A stretch of DNA of 64,000 nt from Flavobacterium zhairuonense (GCF_004352915.1 NZ_SJSY01000076.1:62001-126000); one strand, 5' to 3'; positions 16,673 through 25,385 are shown, counted from the first letter of the stretch. The notes: generated by a model not told the origin, from the sequence alone. Made by a program: numbers and translations.

Positions 16673-17875
16673 ATGACTTTAAAAAAAATAGTTTTATTTC
16701 TCTTATTCGCTTTTTCTCTAAACTCTTTTGCTCAAAAAGACGGCTATTGGGATAAAGAACGTGCAACAACAAAAGAAATCATCGTTTCTGCGCGCGACCG
16801 AATCGTTCTAAAAACTGAAGATTTGCCAGTTGGGACAACCGAAATAGTTTACAGAATAACGCTTTTGGATGAAAATCAGCAAATGGCAAACAGTTTGGTT
16901 TCTGTTTTAAAATCAATTCCGGATCCAACAGGAATTAGTCAAGGCTCTGCGGGAGCTGTTTTTTTGATGTCTAAAATTTCTGGCGACGACACTTGTACGT
17001 ATTCGTTATTTACTTCAAGCGACGCGGCAAAAAAATATATAGAAGATGGAAAAATAGACAAAGCATGTTATTCTGAAGAAGAACCTTTAAGCAAAGATGC
17101 TAAACGTTTGTCATTGGATAAATCTTCTTGCTTAGGACAGAATATTAGCAATATTTGGTTTGGATTTCACAGCAAAAACTGGCTTTTAAAACAAAAAATA
17201 GTTTTAGAGGTCGTGCCTTGGGTCGATGTAAAACTAAACCGCGGTTGGAATCAAGACAATAAAAACGAAATTATAAGTCTTTGTAAAACATCAACAATGG
17301 CACAAAAAATGGCCAATTCTGATGATTTTTGTGTTTGTATTTTAGATAAAATCATCAAACAATACCGCTACACTGAATTTCAAAAACTGCTTCAGATAGA
17401 GAAAAACAAAGTTTATAAAGATTTTGGAAGCGCATGCTACAAAGACGCCGATATTTCAAAAAACGTTTTCAATGATCTTAGAAAAGAAGCTTCTGCATTA
17501 ATCAAACAGCAAAAATACAACGAAGCAATTCCGAAATTAAGCACTATTATTAATGAAGGAAAAGCAACAGCATTAGATTACAGCTCAATTGGTTATTGCT
17601 ATATTTTAACCAAACAGTACGAAAAAGCGCTAAAATTTTTGCAAGAAGGAGAAAAGCTTGATAATACAGAATTACTAGTAAAATTAAACCTCGCACATTT
17701 ATATTTGGTCAGCAACAATTACAGCGATGCAAAGACCATTTATAAAAAATATCAAGATCAAAATGTTACCGACAGCTTAAGTTGGAAAGACAAAACAAAA
17801 TCTGATTTTGTGATTTTTCAGAAAGCTGGCCTTCCATCAAAAGATTTTGAGAAGGTTTTAAAATTATTTAATTAA
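16673..17875 (+). CDS. Exported TPR-repeat protein
   Basis: Unrecognised exported protein of about 400 aa. The start is placed at 16673 because a clear signal peptide begins there (MTLKKIVLFLLFAFSLNSFA); the frame is open further upstream only with a non-ATG start. The middle has paired Cys residues (SGDDTCTYS, DKACYSEEE, DFCVCILDKI). The last third (about residues 270-380) contains TPR-like helix pairs (ALIKQQKYNEAIPKLSTII, YSSIGYCYILTKQYEKALKF, LNLAHLYLVSNNYSDAKTIY). Probably a periplasmic scaffold; no enzyme motif seen. Confidence 0.8.
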   Translation: MTLKKIVLFLLFAFSLNSFAQKDGYWDKERATTKEIIVSARDRIVLKTEDLPVGTTEIVYRITLLDENQQMANSLVSVLKSIPDPTGISQGSAGAVFLMSKISGDDTCTYSLFTSSDAAKKYIEDGKIDKACYSEEEPLSKDAKRLSLDKSSCLGQNISNIWFGFHSKNWLLKQKIVLEVVPWVDVKLNRGWNQDNKNEIISLCKTSTMAQKMANSDDFCVCILDKIIKQYRYTEFQKLLQIEKNKVYKDFGSACYKDADISKNVFNDLRKEASALIKQQKYNEAIPKLSTIINEGKATALDYSSIGYCYILTKQYEKALKFLQEGEKLDNTELLVKLNLAHLYLVSNNYSDAKTIYKKYQDQNVTDSLSWKDKTKSDFVIFQKAGLPSKDFEKVLKLFN

Positions 17876-17960
17876 GTTTCTAAGATACTAAGCTTCTAAG
17901 CATATTTTATGTTAAAAAAAAACTTAGAATCTCAGCATCTTAGGGCCTTAGCATCTTAAA
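17876..17960. repeat. Imperfect hairpin built of 8-bp words
   Basis: Directly after the TPR gene stop and reaching almost to the menC start. Left arm: three octamers GTTTCTAA, GATACTAA, GCTTCTAA (17876-17899). Right arm: four octamers CTTAGAAT, CTCAGCAT, CTTAGGGC, CTTAGCAT (17923-17954), complementary in the CTAAG core. Regular 8-bp phase. Confidence 0.8.
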
Positions 17961-17964
17961 AAAA

Positions 17965-19008
17965 ATGAACGCTACTTACCATAAATACATGCTTCAATTT
18001 AAAGTTCCATCAGGAACTTCACGAGGCATCATGACCGAAAAAGAAACCTGGTTTATCATTTTGGAAGAGAATGGCAAAAAAGGAATAGGCGAGTGTGGTA
18101 TTTTAAGAGGTTTGAGCGCCGATGATCGTGATGATTATGAAGAAAAACTTAAGTGGGTTTGCGAGAATATTCATTTAGGAGAAAAAGCATTATGGGAAGC
18201 CATGCTTGAATTTCCGTCAATTCAATTTGGGATCGAGATGGCTTTTTTATCGCTAAAAAGTGAAAATCCATATTTGTTGTTTCCGTCTGATTTTACTTCA
18301 AATTCAGAATCAATTGTTATAAACGGCTTGGTTTGGATGGGAGATGAATCGTTTATGAAACAACAAATCGAAACAAAATTAGCAGAAGGTTTTACCTGTA
18401 TTAAACTTAAAATTGGAGCAATTGATTTCCAGAAAGAATTGGATTTACTGCAATTTATAAGAAAACATTTTTCACCGGATCAAATCGAAATAAGAGTTGA
18501 TGCCAACGGTGCTTTTGCATCAAATGAAGCTTTAGATAAACTGCATCAACTTCATAAATTTCAGCTTCATAGTATTGAACAACCAATCAAAAAAGGGCAT
18601 ACGAAAACAATGTCAGAACTATGCAAAGAAACTCCATTTCCAATCGCATTAGATGAAGAATTGATAGGTGTATTTTCATTAGAAGATAAAGAAAAACTAT
18701 TGCAAGAAATCAAGCCGCAATATATTATTTTGAAACCAAGTTTTGTTGGCGGGTTCAGAGGAACAAAAGAATGGATTGATTTGGCAAATAAATACAATAT
18801 TGGTTGGTGGATCACATCAGCATTAGAAAGCAATATTGGCTTAAATGCAATTGCACAATGGACTTTTTTACAAAACTCTGATATGCCACAAGGTTTAGGA
18901 ACTGGCGCACTTTATACTAATAATTTCGATTGCCCACTTGAAGTTTCAAAAGGACAATTATGGTACAATGTTTCTAAAAAATGGGATTTTTTTGAAGTAA
19001 CAAAGTGA
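17965..19008 (+). CDS. menC: o-succinylbenzoate synthase
   Basis: Enolase-superfamily dehydratase that makes o-succinylbenzoate for menaquinone. The barrel motifs are present: catalytic Lys in CIKLKIG (Lys147/Lys149), metal ligands Asp179 (RVDANGAF), Glu205 (SIEQPI) and Asp230 (ALDEEL), and Lys257 (ILKPSFVGG). 347 aa is normal. Its last codons (Val-Thr-Lys-stop) lie at or inside an octamer repeat array that starts at 19001, so the repeat supplies the stop codon. menE, which often accompanies menC, is not next to it. Confidence 0.94.
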   Translation: MNATYHKYMLQFKVPSGTSRGIMTEKETWFIILEENGKKGIGECGILRGLSADDRDDYEEKLKWVCENIHLGEKALWEAMLEFPSIQFGIEMAFLSLKSENPYLLFPSDFTSNSESIVINGLVWMGDESFMKQQIETKLAEGFTCIKLKIGAIDFQKELDLLQFIRKHFSPDQIEIRVDANGAFASNEALDKLHQLHKFQLHSIEQPIKKGHTKTMSELCKETPFPIALDEELIGVFSLEDKEKLLQEIKPQYIILKPSFVGGFRGTKEWIDLANKYNIGWWITSALESNIGLNAIAQWTFLQNSDMPQGLGTGALYTNNFDCPLEVSKGQLWYNVSKKWDFFEVTK

Positions 19009-19097
19009 CAAAGTGACAAAGGTTCAAAGTGACAAAGGTTCAAAGTCCCTAACTATAAAACTTTGTGCCTTTGTCACTCTGCATCTTTGTACCTTTT
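19001..19097. repeat. Imperfect hairpin built of 8-bp words, containing the menC stop
   Basis: Left arm: six octamers alternating CAAAGTGA and CAAAGGTT (19001-19048). Right arm: AAACTTTG, TGCCTTTG, TCACTCTG, CATCTTTG, TACCTTTT (19058-19097), mostly complementary. The menC TGA (19006-19008) is the end of the first octamer. The final T run could let it act as a terminator between the convergent menC and HHH-protein genes. Confidence 0.8.
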
Positions 19098-19100
19098 TTT

Positions 19101-19634
19101 TCACTCTTTCCCTCCTAATAAACTAGCTTGCCAGTCTTTAAGTTCTTGCCATTTTCCTTGATAAGCCATTAATGCCTGTTTTGCCCAAGTACTAGGATTG
19201 TGTATGCTGTAATTTTCACCACCAGCATCCAAAATTGATTGCAGTTTTTCTGTAGAAGTTATAGATAATTCTTGCCAGCTTGTGATTCCTGCCTCATTAA
19301 ATAAAGATTCTATTTTTACACCTATTCCTTCGACAATTTTCAAGTCATTATCTTTGACTTTTTTGCCTAAAATAGTTACAGCTATCTCTTTGTCAAATAC
19401 AAATTGTGGTTGTATTTGCGAGTTATAGTTTTTCGTTTTTGTATCTAATTCGTTGTCAAGACTATTAATTTTTTGGTTTAAATTTTTGACAGTAGCTTTA
19501 CATACATCCAGGTCTTCCTGTAATGATATAGCAAGCAAAACATCTTTTTTCGAACTTATTTTTCCTAGTAGATAGCCTAAAATTCCAAAGATCAAACCTA
19601 CTAGTGCCGGTATTAAAAATGACATTACATTCAT
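19101..19634 (-). CDS. Membrane-anchored protein with helix-hairpin-helix-like domain
   Basis: 177 aa. An N-terminal membrane helix (residues 4-24, SFLIPALVGLIFGILGYLLG) is followed by a coiled-coil-like stretch (about 30-72) and a C-terminal domain beginning DLKIVEGIGVKIESLFNEAGI, which resembles the DUF4332/helix-hairpin-helix fold seen in several Bacteroidota membrane proteins. The HHH-like part may bind DNA or protein; its job is not known. It is convergent with menC and divergent from the CYTH gene. Confidence 0.75.
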   Translation of the reverse strand: MNVMSFLIPALVGLIFGILGYLLGKISSKKDVLLAISLQEDLDVCKATVKNLNQKINSLDNELDTKTKNYNSQIQPQFVFDKEIAVTILGKKVKDNDLKIVEGIGVKIESLFNEAGITSWQELSITSTEKLQSILDAGGENYSIHNPSTWAKQALMAYQGKWQELKDWQASLLGGKE

Positions 19635-19871
19635 GATCAGACATTTTAAATTTTGATTAATATGGACTATTGAAATATGTATTTCTTTAAATACAATATA
19701 GAATCAACAGCATTTAGGGTTAATCAAATTTACTCAAAAAACAAATCTTAATATATTAACAATCAGTTAATTTGATGCTTAAAATAGAAAACAGCTTAGA
19801 GTCTCAATAGGATAGTTTACATACCTGAATTAAATTGAGTAACTTGCAGTAAAATTAATTGGAACATCAAA

Positions 19872-20348
19872 ATGGTTGAAATTGAAAGAAAGTTTCTTGT
19901 AAAATCAGGAGATTTTAAAGAACAAGCTTTTACTCAAAATAAAATTGCCCAGGGTTATTTAAGCTCAATTCCTGAAAGGACAGTTCGTGTTAGAATTAAG
20001 GGAGAAAGAGGTTTTTTGACGATAAAAGGAATCGGACACCAAGGAGGAATGACGCGTTTTGAGTGGGAAAATGAAATTCCGCTAGAAGAAGCAATAGAAT
20101 TGCTGAAATTATGCGAAAAAGGAAAAATTGAAAAGACTCGTTTTGAAATAAAATCTGGAAATCACATTTTTGAAGTTGATGAGTTTTATGGCGAAAATGA
20201 AGGTTTGATTATTGCAGAAATAGAACTTAATTCTGAGACAGAGACATTTGAAAAACCAGATTGGCTTGGAGAAGAAGTGACGAATGATGAACGATATTAT
20301 AATGCTTATTTGAGCAAAAAACCTTTTAAAGACTGGGAAAACAACTAA
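19872..20348 (+). CDS. CYTH-domain protein (triphosphate tunnel metalloenzyme)
   Basis: CYTH-fold protein of 158 aa beginning with the family signature VEIERKFLV (residues 2-10, the ExExK motif) and showing the alternating charged strands of the tunnel (TVRVRIKGERGFLTIKG, FEWENEIP, KTRFEIK, FEVDEFYGENEGLIIAEIEL). Bacterial members hydrolyse triphosphate or tripolyphosphate; substrate unknown here. YpdA starts 3 bp after its stop, so they are an operon. Confidence 0.92.
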   Translation: MVEIERKFLVKSGDFKEQAFTQNKIAQGYLSSIPERTVRVRIKGERGFLTIKGIGHQGGMTRFEWENEIPLEEAIELLKLCEKGKIEKTRFEIKSGNHIFEVDEFYGENEGLIIAEIELNSETETFEKPDWLGEEVTNDERYYNAYLSKKPFKDWENN

Positions 20349-20351
20349 TTT

Positions 20352-21317
20352 ATGACAGATTATGATTTGATTATTGTCGGCGGTGGCCCAATTGGTCTTG
20401 CTTGTGCAATAGAAGCTCAAAAGAAAAACTTGCGTTATTTGATTATTGAAAAAGGAGCAATTGTAAATAGTATTTTCAATTATCCTTTGTATATGACTTT
20501 TTTTTCGACTGCAGAAAGGTTGGAAATTGGTGATATTCCTTTTAATTGTTTGGCGCCAAAGCCTGGCCGTCAGGAAGCTTTGGAATATTATCGAAACATT
20601 CATCGCTATTTCAATTTTGCTATTAATTTGTTTGAAAAAGTTACCGAAATCAAGAAAAACGAAAGCTCTATTTTTGAAATCACAACAAATAAAAACTTCT
20701 ATAATTCCAGAAATGTAATTATTGCGACTGGATTTTATGACATTCCGATTACAATGAATGTAATAGGAGAAGAATTGACAAAGGTTCGTCATTATTACAA
20801 AGAAGCCCATGAATATGCTTTCCGAAATGTTTTGGTTGTTGGAGCAAATAATTCTTCTGTAGATGCTGCATTGGAGTGCTGGCGAAAAGGAGCAAACGTT
20901 ACAATGGTCATTCGTAAAAATGAAATCAACAGTAGAGTAAAATATTGGGTTAAACCCGATATTGAAAACCGAATTGCCGAAGGAAGCATCAAAGCTTATT
21001 TTGAGTCGAATATTACCGAAATAAAAGAAAATGAAGTTGAAATCGAAACTCCCAATGGAAAAATAACCATCGAAAATGATTTTGTTCTGGCATTAACAGG
21101 ATATAAGCCAGATTTGAATTTTCTTGAGAACATTGGAATTAAGCTTTCAAATGATGAATTAAAAATTCCATCATACAATGCCGAAACGATGGAAACTAAT
21201 ATTGAAGGACTTTTTCTCGCAGGCGTTGTATGTGGTGGCATGCAGACGCATAAATGGTTTATTGAAAACTCAAGAATTCATGCTAAAATGATTGTGGATT
21301 ATATTGTTTCAAAATAG
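20352..21317 (+). CDS. YpdA-like FAD/NAD(P) disulfide reductase
   Basis: Flavoprotein of the thioredoxin-reductase-like superfamily, closest by eye to YpdA, the bacillithiol disulfide reductase. FAD-binding GGGPIGLA near residues 9-16, the YpdA-type segment NYPLYMTFFSTAERLEIG, NAD(P)-binding VVGANNSSVDAAL, and the C-terminal ALTGYKPD and GLFLAGVVCGG motifs. No CxxC redox pair, as in YpdA. This suggests a bacillithiol-based redox system; the bacillithiol synthesis genes are not in the window. Operon with the CYTH gene. Confidence 0.9.
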   Translation: MTDYDLIIVGGGPIGLACAIEAQKKNLRYLIIEKGAIVNSIFNYPLYMTFFSTAERLEIGDIPFNCLAPKPGRQEALEYYRNIHRYFNFAINLFEKVTEIKKNESSIFEITTNKNFYNSRNVIIATGFYDIPITMNVIGEELTKVRHYYKEAHEYAFRNVLVVGANNSSVDAALECWRKGANVTMVIRKNEINSRVKYWVKPDIENRIAEGSIKAYFESNITEIKENEVEIETPNGKITIENDFVLALTGYKPDLNFLENIGIKLSNDELKIPSYNAETMETNIEGLFLAGVVCGGMQTHKWFIENSRIHAKMIVDYIVSK

Positions 21318-21344
21318 TTTTATCTATGAATTCAAAGAAAAAAA

Positions 21345-21436
21345 TTTCACGCAGATTCCACAGATTTACGGAGATCGACACAGATTTTTTAATTAATCGG
21401 CGTATATCTGCATAAATCTGCGGAATCTGGGTGAAA
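21345..21436. repeat. 92-bp imperfect inverted repeat, CAGATT family
   Basis: Two 46-bp arms with no spacer: the left arm begins TTTCACGCAGATTCCACAGA and the right arm ends with its near complement (ATCTGCGGAATCTGGGTGAAA, at 21416-21436). By my count about 36 of 46 positions pair. CAGATT recurs at about 11-bp intervals. It lies between the convergent ypdA-like and selO genes. A shorter relative sits at 23046-23110. Confidence 0.82.
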
Positions 21437-21457
21437 AATAATTTGCAACAAGAAAAA

Positions 21458-23026
21458 TTAAGAACTACAAGAAAGCATTGAACAACCTACTTTTGATCTT
21501 GCCCAATCTGGTCGTTTTGCAAACCATTTTTCATATTCTGGTTGTTCATCGTATGGCTTTTGCAAAAGAGTATAAAGCTCATCAATTAAAGAATAATCTT
21601 CTTTGTCAGCAGCGTCAATTGCCAATTGCGCCATATAATTTCGAAGCACATATTTAGGATTGATCAAGTTCATTTTTTGAGAACGTTCTTCATCTGATAA
21701 TGATTCAGCTTTTAGTCTTTCCAAATAAGAAGCGAACCATTTTGTCCAGTTTGCCAGAATTTCTCCTGAAACTTCGTCAACATTATAAAATGCATATTTT
21801 ATTTTTTCGATCGCTTCTGGAGCGAAATCTGTTTTTTCTACTGAGCTTAAATTTCTAAAAAAGATGGTCATGTCGGTTTCAGTCAATTGCAAAATATTTT
21901 CTAAATCCGAAATTAATTGATCATCAGTTTCAGTTGAAGTAAATAATCCTAATTTGCTTAAAAACATTACTTTGTAATCAGAATCAAAATCACTCATAAA
22001 CGATTCAAGAATTTTTTCTAATGGTGCAGCTTCATTAATTAACGGATAAAGTGCGTTTGCCAGTTGGAATAAATTCCACTGTGCTACACCAGGCTGATTC
22101 CCGAAACGATATCTTCTATTTTGGCTGTCAGTTGTGTTTGGTGTCCAATTCGGATCATAATTTTCCAACCAACCATAAGGACCGTAATCAATTGTGATTC
22201 CGTGAATAGACATGTTGTCCGTGTTCATTACACCGTGCACAAAACCAACGCGCTGCCAATGCAGAATCATTTCTCGTGTCGTATCGGCAACTTTTTTAAA
22301 GAACTGCAAATATTGGTCTTTAGGCTCACCGGTTATTTCCGGGAAATAATGTTTTATAGTAAATTCAACAAACTGTTTTAAATTTTTTAATTCATTTCGA
22401 GCTGTAAGCATTTCAAAACTTCCAAATCTGACAAATGATGGAGCAACACGGCACACTATAGCGCCTTTTTCGTAAGCAGGATTTCCGTTATATAAAATAT
22501 CACGCAAAACCTGATCTCCAGAAAGTATCAGAGAAAGGGATCGAGTAGTGGGAACGCCAAGATTGTACATTGCTTCCGCACATAAATATTCTCTAATAGA
22601 AGAACGCAAAACAGCCAAACCATCAGCAGTTCTTGAATATGGAGTTTTTCCTGCACCTTTTAATTGAAGCGTATAAAACTGATTATTGTGTTCGATTTCA
22701 GTTAAGTTAATTGCACGGCCGTCTCCTAATTGTCCGGCCCAATTCCCAAATTGATGTCCAGCATAGCACATGGCATAAGGCTTTGTTTCAGGAAGAATTT
22801 CTTTTCCTGAAAATACATTTAAGAAATCTTCTGACTGAATTTCATCTTTTGAAATCCCAACTAATGCAGCAACATCTTCTGAAGCATGAATCAGTTTTGG
22901 ATTTGATGGTTTTGTTGGATTTACATACGAAAACAAAGTGTCTTTTACCTGACGAACTTCATTTGACAATTCTGGATCAGCAGGCAATTCAGCTGTAAAT
23001 CGATTATTTATTTTTAGATTTTTCAT
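21458..23026 (-). CDS. selO: Protein adenylyltransferase SelO
   Basis: Pseudokinase-fold enzyme that transfers AMP to protein Ser/Thr/Tyr residues and is linked to redox homeostasis (known for the SelO/YdiU family). Family motifs: YAGHQFGNWAGQLGDGRAI, LQLKGAGKTPYSRTADG, SSIREYLCAEAM, GVMNTDNMSIHGITIDYGP. 522 aa, full length. The C-terminus ends LSCSS: a Cys stands where the eukaryotic protein has selenocysteine in its terminal U-S-S. MsrA lies upstream on the same strand with a repeat between. Confidence 0.94.
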   Translation of the reverse strand: MKNLKINNRFTAELPADPELSNEVRQVKDTLFSYVNPTKPSNPKLIHASEDVAALVGISKDEIQSEDFLNVFSGKEILPETKPYAMCYAGHQFGNWAGQLGDGRAINLTEIEHNNQFYTLQLKGAGKTPYSRTADGLAVLRSSIREYLCAEAMYNLGVPTTRSLSLILSGDQVLRDILYNGNPAYEKGAIVCRVAPSFVRFGSFEMLTARNELKNLKQFVEFTIKHYFPEITGEPKDQYLQFFKKVADTTREMILHWQRVGFVHGVMNTDNMSIHGITIDYGPYGWLENYDPNWTPNTTDSQNRRYRFGNQPGVAQWNLFQLANALYPLINEAAPLEKILESFMSDFDSDYKVMFLSKLGLFTSTETDDQLISDLENILQLTETDMTIFFRNLSSVEKTDFAPEAIEKIKYAFYNVDEVSGEILANWTKWFASYLERLKAESLSDEERSQKMNLINPKYVLRNYMAQLAIDAADKEDYSLIDELYTLLQKPYDEQPEYEKWFAKRPDWARSKVGCSMLSCSS

Positions 23027-23045
23027 TTTGTTTTTTTCTTTTTTT

Positions 23046-23110
23046 TGCCATTGATTACGCAGATTAAAAAGATTTTTTTTAATCTGTGTAAATCCTTAAA
23101 TCTGTGGCTA
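23046..23110. repeat. Short imperfect inverted repeat, CAGATT family
   Basis: GATTACGCAGATT (left) faces AATCTGTGTAAATC and a second ATCTGTGG (right) around an A/T-rich loop. The words match the 92-bp repeat at 21345, so these are two members of one family flanking selO on both sides. Confidence 0.7.
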
Positions 23111-23114
23111 AAAA

Positions 23115-23645
23115 TTAAATTAATCGGTCGGCGTACATTTTTTTCAGTTTCTGTACTTTCGGATCAATTACGATTTGGCAATAACGAGCATCTTGATTGT
23201 TATTGTAATAATTCTGATGATCTTCTTCGGCGAGATAAAATACTTCAAATGGAGTCAGTTTTGTTACAATCTGATCTTCGTAAAATGGTTGCACTTCTTT
23301 GAAAACCTGTTCAGCAATTTCTTTTTGCTCTAAATCATGATATAAAACTATTGAGCGGTATTGTGTGCCAACATCAGCACCTTGACGATTTAAGGTTGTT
23401 GGATCATGACTTGTCATAAATATGAAAATCAAATCGTGATATGAAATTATGTCAGGATCAAAAGTGACTTGTATGACTTCGGCATGCCCGGTTCTGCCAG
23501 TACAAACTTCACGGTAAGGAGGATTCTTTATAAAACCTCCCGAATAACCTGATTTTAAAGATTTTACTCCGTTTAAACGCTGAATTACAGCTTCAATACA
23601 CCAGAAACATCCGCCACCAAAAGTAGCTGTTGCTAAATTTCCCAT
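23115..23645 (-). CDS. msrA: Peptide-methionine (S)-S-oxide reductase
   Basis: Repairs S-methionine sulfoxide in proteins. Catalytic Cys13 in the hallmark GGGCFWC, then YSGGFIKNPPYREVCTGRTGHAEVIQV (split here: YSGGFIKNPPYREV and CTGRTGHAEV) and HDPTTLNRQGADVGTQYRS, all diagnostic for MsrA. 176 aa with no signal peptide, so cytoplasmic. It lies 88 bp upstream of selO on the same strand; both deal with oxidative damage. Confidence 0.95.
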   Translation of the reverse strand: MGNLATATFGGGCFWCIEAVIQRLNGVKSLKSGYSGGFIKNPPYREVCTGRTGHAEVIQVTFDPDIISYHDLIFIFMTSHDPTTLNRQGADVGTQYRSIVLYHDLEQKEIAEQVFKEVQPFYEDQIVTKLTPFEVFYLAEEDHQNYYNNNQDARYCQIVIDPKVQKLKKMYADRLI

Positions 23646-23799
23646 AATATATAGTAGTGTTTGTTGTTTTAATGCCTATTAATCCGATAGAATATTATGA
23701 TAATTTATTAAAAAAAGAACTAAATAGTTAAATATACTGATTGGTTCTTTAAAATTTGAAGTTTAGTATTGATAAATTCGCAATTGTATAAAAAAGCAA

Positions 23800-23807
23800 T
23801 ATATTTG
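23800..23807 (+). promoter_or_regulatory. -7 element of the class V aminotransferase gene
   Basis: TATATTTG, a full match to TAnnTTTG, 22 bp upstream of the ATG. The -33 position reads TTCG rather than TTG, so the promoter call is moderate. Confidence 0.5.
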
Positions 23808-23829
23808 CAATCAAACTCAGGCACACATA

Positions 23830-25317
23830 ATGAATAGCAAAAATAATACCATCAGTTTAGAAACTTATTTTCAGGATTTTCGTCAAAATATAGTGGGAAT
23901 TAATCAAGAATTTACCTCTCCATTTGGCAAAAAACGAATAATTTATACTGATTGGACTGCCAGCGGAAGACTATATCGTCCTATTGAAGAGAAACTTCTT
24001 AATCAATTTGGGCCTTTTGTAGCAAATACACATACTGAGACGACTGTGTCAGGTACTGCCATGACAAAAGCGTATCATCATGCCAGACACATCATCAAAC
24101 GTCATGCTAATGCTAATCATGATGATGTTTTGATAACTGATGGAACAGGAATGACAGGCGTTGTCAATAAATTTCAACGTATTCTTGGATTGAAAATTCC
24201 TGAAAACCTTAAAAGCTGCACAACAGTTCCTGCTGAGAAAAAACCAATTGTTTTTATTTCACACATGGAGCATCACTCTAATCAAACATCTTGGTTAGAA
24301 ACGATTGCAGATGTTGAAATTATTCCTTCTTGCGAAAAAGGACTTTTCAGTTTAGAACATTTAGAAGCACTTCTAGAAAAATACAAAGACAGAACCATAA
24401 AAATTGCCTCAATTACTTCATGCTCTAATGTTACGGGATTAAAAACACCTTTTCACGAAGCGGCAAAATTGATGCATCACTATAATGGTGTTTGTTTTGT
24501 TGATTTTGCTTGTTCTGGACCTTATGTAGAAATCAATATGCATCCTTCTGATCCAGAAGCTTATTTGGATGCCGTTTTCTTTTCGCCTCATAAGTTTTTG
24601 GGCGGGCCAGGAACTTCAGGAGTTTTGATTTTCAACAAAAAATTATACAACAATATGATTCCTGATTGTCCAGGAGGAGGAACGGTAAGTTGGACGAATC
24701 CTTGGGGAGAACATAAATATATTGACAATATTGAAGACCGTGAAGATGGTGGAACGCCTGGTTTTTTACAGGTGATCAAAACTGCACTTGCTATTGAATT
24801 GAAAGAGGAAATGGGAATTGAAAACATTTTGCAACGTGAGCACGAAATTGTTGAGTATGTTTTTGACCAATTAGAACCAGTCGAAAATATTAAAATTTTA
24901 GCTGGCCAACATAAGGAAAGATTAGGCGTTGTTTCATTCTTTATCGAAAACCTTCATTTTAATTTGGGTGTAAAATTATTGAATGACCGCTTCGGGATCC
25001 AAACTCGTGGTGGATGCAGTTGTGCGGGAACTTACGGACATTTTTTGCTTCATGTTGATCAGGAAACTTCAAATAAATTGGTTAACGAAATTACAATTGG
25101 TGATTTGATCAAAAAACCAGGTTGGATCAGAATGTCTATTCATCCTACTACAACAGATGAAGAAATTGAGTATGTATGCGAAAGCATTAAAGAATTGGCT
25201 AAAAACCACGAAGCTTGGGCTTTAGATTATTCTTATAATAAAAACACAAACGAATTTATTCATAAAGAAGCAACTTCCTTTGAAGATGAATTGGTGGAAA
25301 GCTGGTTTAAGTCTTAA
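23830..25317 (+). CDS. Class V aminotransferase / cysteine desulfurase-like enzyme
   Basis: PLP enzyme of fold type I, 495 aa. The PLP Lys is Lys255 in FSPHKFLGGPGTSG; the Asp/His context (CFVDFACSGPYVEINMHP) and EHHSNQTSW are as in selenocysteine lyase/cysteine desulfurase relatives. A Cys pair at 396/398 (RGGCSCAGTYGH) may be the catalytic site. It is longer than IscS/SufS (about 400 aa) because of N-terminal and C-terminal extensions. The true substrate is uncertain. It is monocistronic and ends in a perfect terminator. Confidence 0.87.
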   Translation: MNSKNNTISLETYFQDFRQNIVGINQEFTSPFGKKRIIYTDWTASGRLYRPIEEKLLNQFGPFVANTHTETTVSGTAMTKAYHHARHIIKRHANANHDDVLITDGTGMTGVVNKFQRILGLKIPENLKSCTTVPAEKKPIVFISHMEHHSNQTSWLETIADVEIIPSCEKGLFSLEHLEALLEKYKDRTIKIASITSCSNVTGLKTPFHEAAKLMHHYNGVCFVDFACSGPYVEINMHPSDPEAYLDAVFFSPHKFLGGPGTSGVLIFNKKLYNNMIPDCPGGGTVSWTNPWGEHKYIDNIEDREDGGTPGFLQVIKTALAIELKEEMGIENILQREHEIVEYVFDQLEPVENIKILAGQHKERLGVVSFFIENLHFNLGVKLLNDRFGIQTRGGCSCAGTYGHFLLHVDQETSNKLVNEITIGDLIKKPGWIRMSIHPTTTDEEIEYVCESIKELAKNHEAWALDYSYNKNTNEFIHKEATSFEDELVESWFKS

Positions 25318-25342
25318 AGAAAATAAATTTTTATTTCATAGT

Positions 25343-25385
25343 AAACCCGACAAGTTTTAAAAAAACTTGTCGGGTTTGGTTTTTA
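25343..25385 (+). terminator. Terminator after the class V aminotransferase
   Basis: Perfect 16-bp stem AAACCCGACAAGTTTT with its complement, 3-base loop, then GGTTTTTAT. The same AAACCCGACA/TGTCGGGTTT core occurs at 44865-44897. Confidence 0.88.

Noticed and set aside
20109..20810. 233-codon open frame on the minus strand across the CYTH/ypdA junction
   Set aside because: It is antisense to two well-supported genes and has the Phe/Ile/Asn-rich make-up expected from reading AT-rich genes backwards; no motif.
14621..21436. CRISPR arrays
   Set aside because: The phased 7-, 8- and 11-bp word arrays have no spacers, are self-complementary and lie next to no cas gene.
21458..21475. Selenocysteine in SelO
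   Set aside because: The codon at the expected position encodes Cys and there is no in-frame TGA before the end.
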